From NCBI RefSeq assembly GCF_923868895.1, contig NZ_OV350343.1:2666001-2730000 (forward strand): DNA of 64,000 nucleotides, given 5' to 3'. Within the stretch, counting starts at the first letter, position 1. Each line of letters starts with the position of its first letter. A program made the position numbers and the translations under genes. The notes under the pieces are model-generated. The model did no database searches. It was not told the origin of the DNA and worked only from the letters and a program-made list of their open reading frames with translations. Shown one piece after another: positions 63,354 through 64,000 of this stretch. Source of the DNA: Halomonas sp. TD01 (GTDB lineage: Bacteria > Pseudomonadota > Gammaproteobacteria > Pseudomonadales > Halomonadaceae).

Positions 63354-64000
63354 ATGACAGTCATCCGGTTCCAACACAGAACAGCCCGCTGGTTCCGGCC
63401 CGGCCTCTCGGTTTGCACCGTGGCTTTAGCCCTCGCTGCCCCCGTTACCTCGCAGGCTCAGGATCAGTCGCAGCAGCTCTGCGTGGCCGACCCGGCTGCA
63501 GTGACGGCTCGCGCGGCCATCACGCTACCCGACACGCCGCTGCCTGAGGCCCTGTCCCGCGCCCTCGACGCTGCCGCGCGCAGGGCGTTAGACGGGGCCG
63601 CTGCGCCTGGGGTTATTGCGGGCGTTGTCACACCCGAGGGCCGCTGGAGCGGTGCTTGGGGGGGCGCGGACCCCGAAACCGATGCTGCGATGGAAGTCGG
63701 CATGCACACACGGATCGGATCGGTCACCAAGACCTTCACCGGCACCGCCCTGATGCAGTTGGCCGAGGCTGGCAAGCTATCGCTCGACGATACGATCGAC
63801 CAGTATGTGCCTGGCGTTCCCAACGGCGATATCATCACTCTGCGCCATCTAGCCAGCATGACCAGCGGCTTGCTGAGCTATACTCAGGCGGATCCCTTCC
63901 TTGATCTTTTTTTCTCAGATCCTAGCTTGCACTATACTCCGCAAGACCTGCTTGATTTTGCCTTCCCCGGCTCGCCGATCTTTGCACCAGGGGAGAAGTT
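63354..64000 (+). CDS. Serine hydrolase of the class C beta-lactamase fold, 3' end outside window
   Basis: ATG 63354 follows AGGGGCAGG and opens a frame that runs off the window end; about 215 residues are visible. A signal peptide (SVCTVALALAAPVTSQAQ) indicates export. The catalytic S-x-x-K is in RIGSVTKTFTGTALMQL near residue 125, followed by GKLSLDDTIDQYVPG and LRHLASMTSGLLSYT, typical of D-Ala-D-Ala carboxypeptidase/EstB-type proteins. The Y-x-N motif should lie just past the end. Coding DNA is GC-rich like the divergent regulator. True beta-lactamase activity cannot be inferred. Confidence 0.85.
   Translation, partial: MTVIRFQHRTARWFRPGLSVCTVALALAAPVTSQAQDQSQQLCVADPAAVTARAAITLPDTPLPEALSRALDAAARRALDGAAAPGVIAGVVTPEGRWSGAWGGADPETDAAMEVGMHTRIGSVTKTFTGTALMQLAEAGKLSLDDTIDQYVPGVPNGDIITLRHLASMTSGLLSYTQADPFLDLFFSDPSLHYTPQDLLDFAFPGSPIFAPGEK

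Noticed and set aside
63326..63904. Closed plus- and minus-strand frames overlapping the serine hydrolase
   Set aside because: The true hydrolase frame from 63354 stays open to the window end and carries the signal peptide and S-x-x-K motif; the others are shadows.

Overview
The window looks like chromosome of a moderately GC-rich gammaproteobacterium, most likely Halomonas or a close relative. This is inferred from housekeeping proteins close to E. coli types (CysD, GlmS, GlmM, GalU, GdhA, Rnk, RfaH, KpsC/KpsS), from a tRNA-Arg(CCU), and from the even base use of most genes. No 16S rRNA is present to settle the species.

Layout. (1) 1-6205: the end of a polysaccharide gene cluster, with a giant protein holding several glycosyltransferase modules and an A/T-rich orphan gene. 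(2) 6206-14104: a sulfate block with an SLC13-type permease, an intact IS30-family element, a decayed IS630-like gene, cysD, cysNC (ATP sulfurylase plus APS kinase) and cysQ. (3) 14105-30510: sugar-nucleotide supply (glmS, glmM, ugd, phosphoglucomutase, galU) interleaved with large multidomain glycosyltransferases. One of these is fused to phosphoglucomutase and another to an AlgX/AlgJ-like domain. (4) 30511-33573: two long tandem arrays of a palindromic REP/BIME unit flanking a REP-associated tyrosine transposase (RAYT). (5) 33574-37060: an A/T-rich flippase-like membrane protein, gdhA and rnk. (6) 37142-52026: a seven-gene minus-strand operon of overlapping or near-contiguous genes: KpsC, a KpsS-like protein, a short-chain dehydrogenase, an LTA-synthase-like sulfatase-fold enzyme, a one-module reducing type I PKS, an alpha-oxoamine synthase and an RfaH-like antiterminator. 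(7) 52300-55451: a Cache-PAS-GGDEF diguanylate cyclase and an AEC-family transporter. (8) 55502-57650: tRNA-Arg followed by about 2 kb of gene wreckage (integrase, IS3, VWA-like, DUF4143 and TnpB fragments). (9) 57650-60266: an OB-fold periplasmic protein, a 45-residue membrane protein and a QseBC-like two-component system. (10) 60414-64000: visibly more GC-rich DNA with a large ATPase-type regulator divergent from a beta-lactamase-fold serine hydrolase cut by the window end.

How it fits together. Regions 1-3 supply UDP-glucose, UDP-glucuronate, glucosamine phosphates and activated sulfate (PAPS) next to glycosyltransferases, which suggests a uronic-acid-containing and possibly sulfated exopolysaccharide. 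Region 6 is the most interesting. Its PKS has no thioesterase and is followed at once by an alpha-oxoamine synthase. With the ketoreductase-like SDR, the LTA-synthase-like enzyme and the two Kdo-transferase-type proteins, this reads as a pathway for a dedicated sphingoid-like lipid anchor on which a Kdo-linked capsule is started. It resembles in content the rhizobial rkpAGHIJ K-antigen genes. The RAYT-centred BIME arrays, with single copies dispersed between nearby genes, are the second striking feature.
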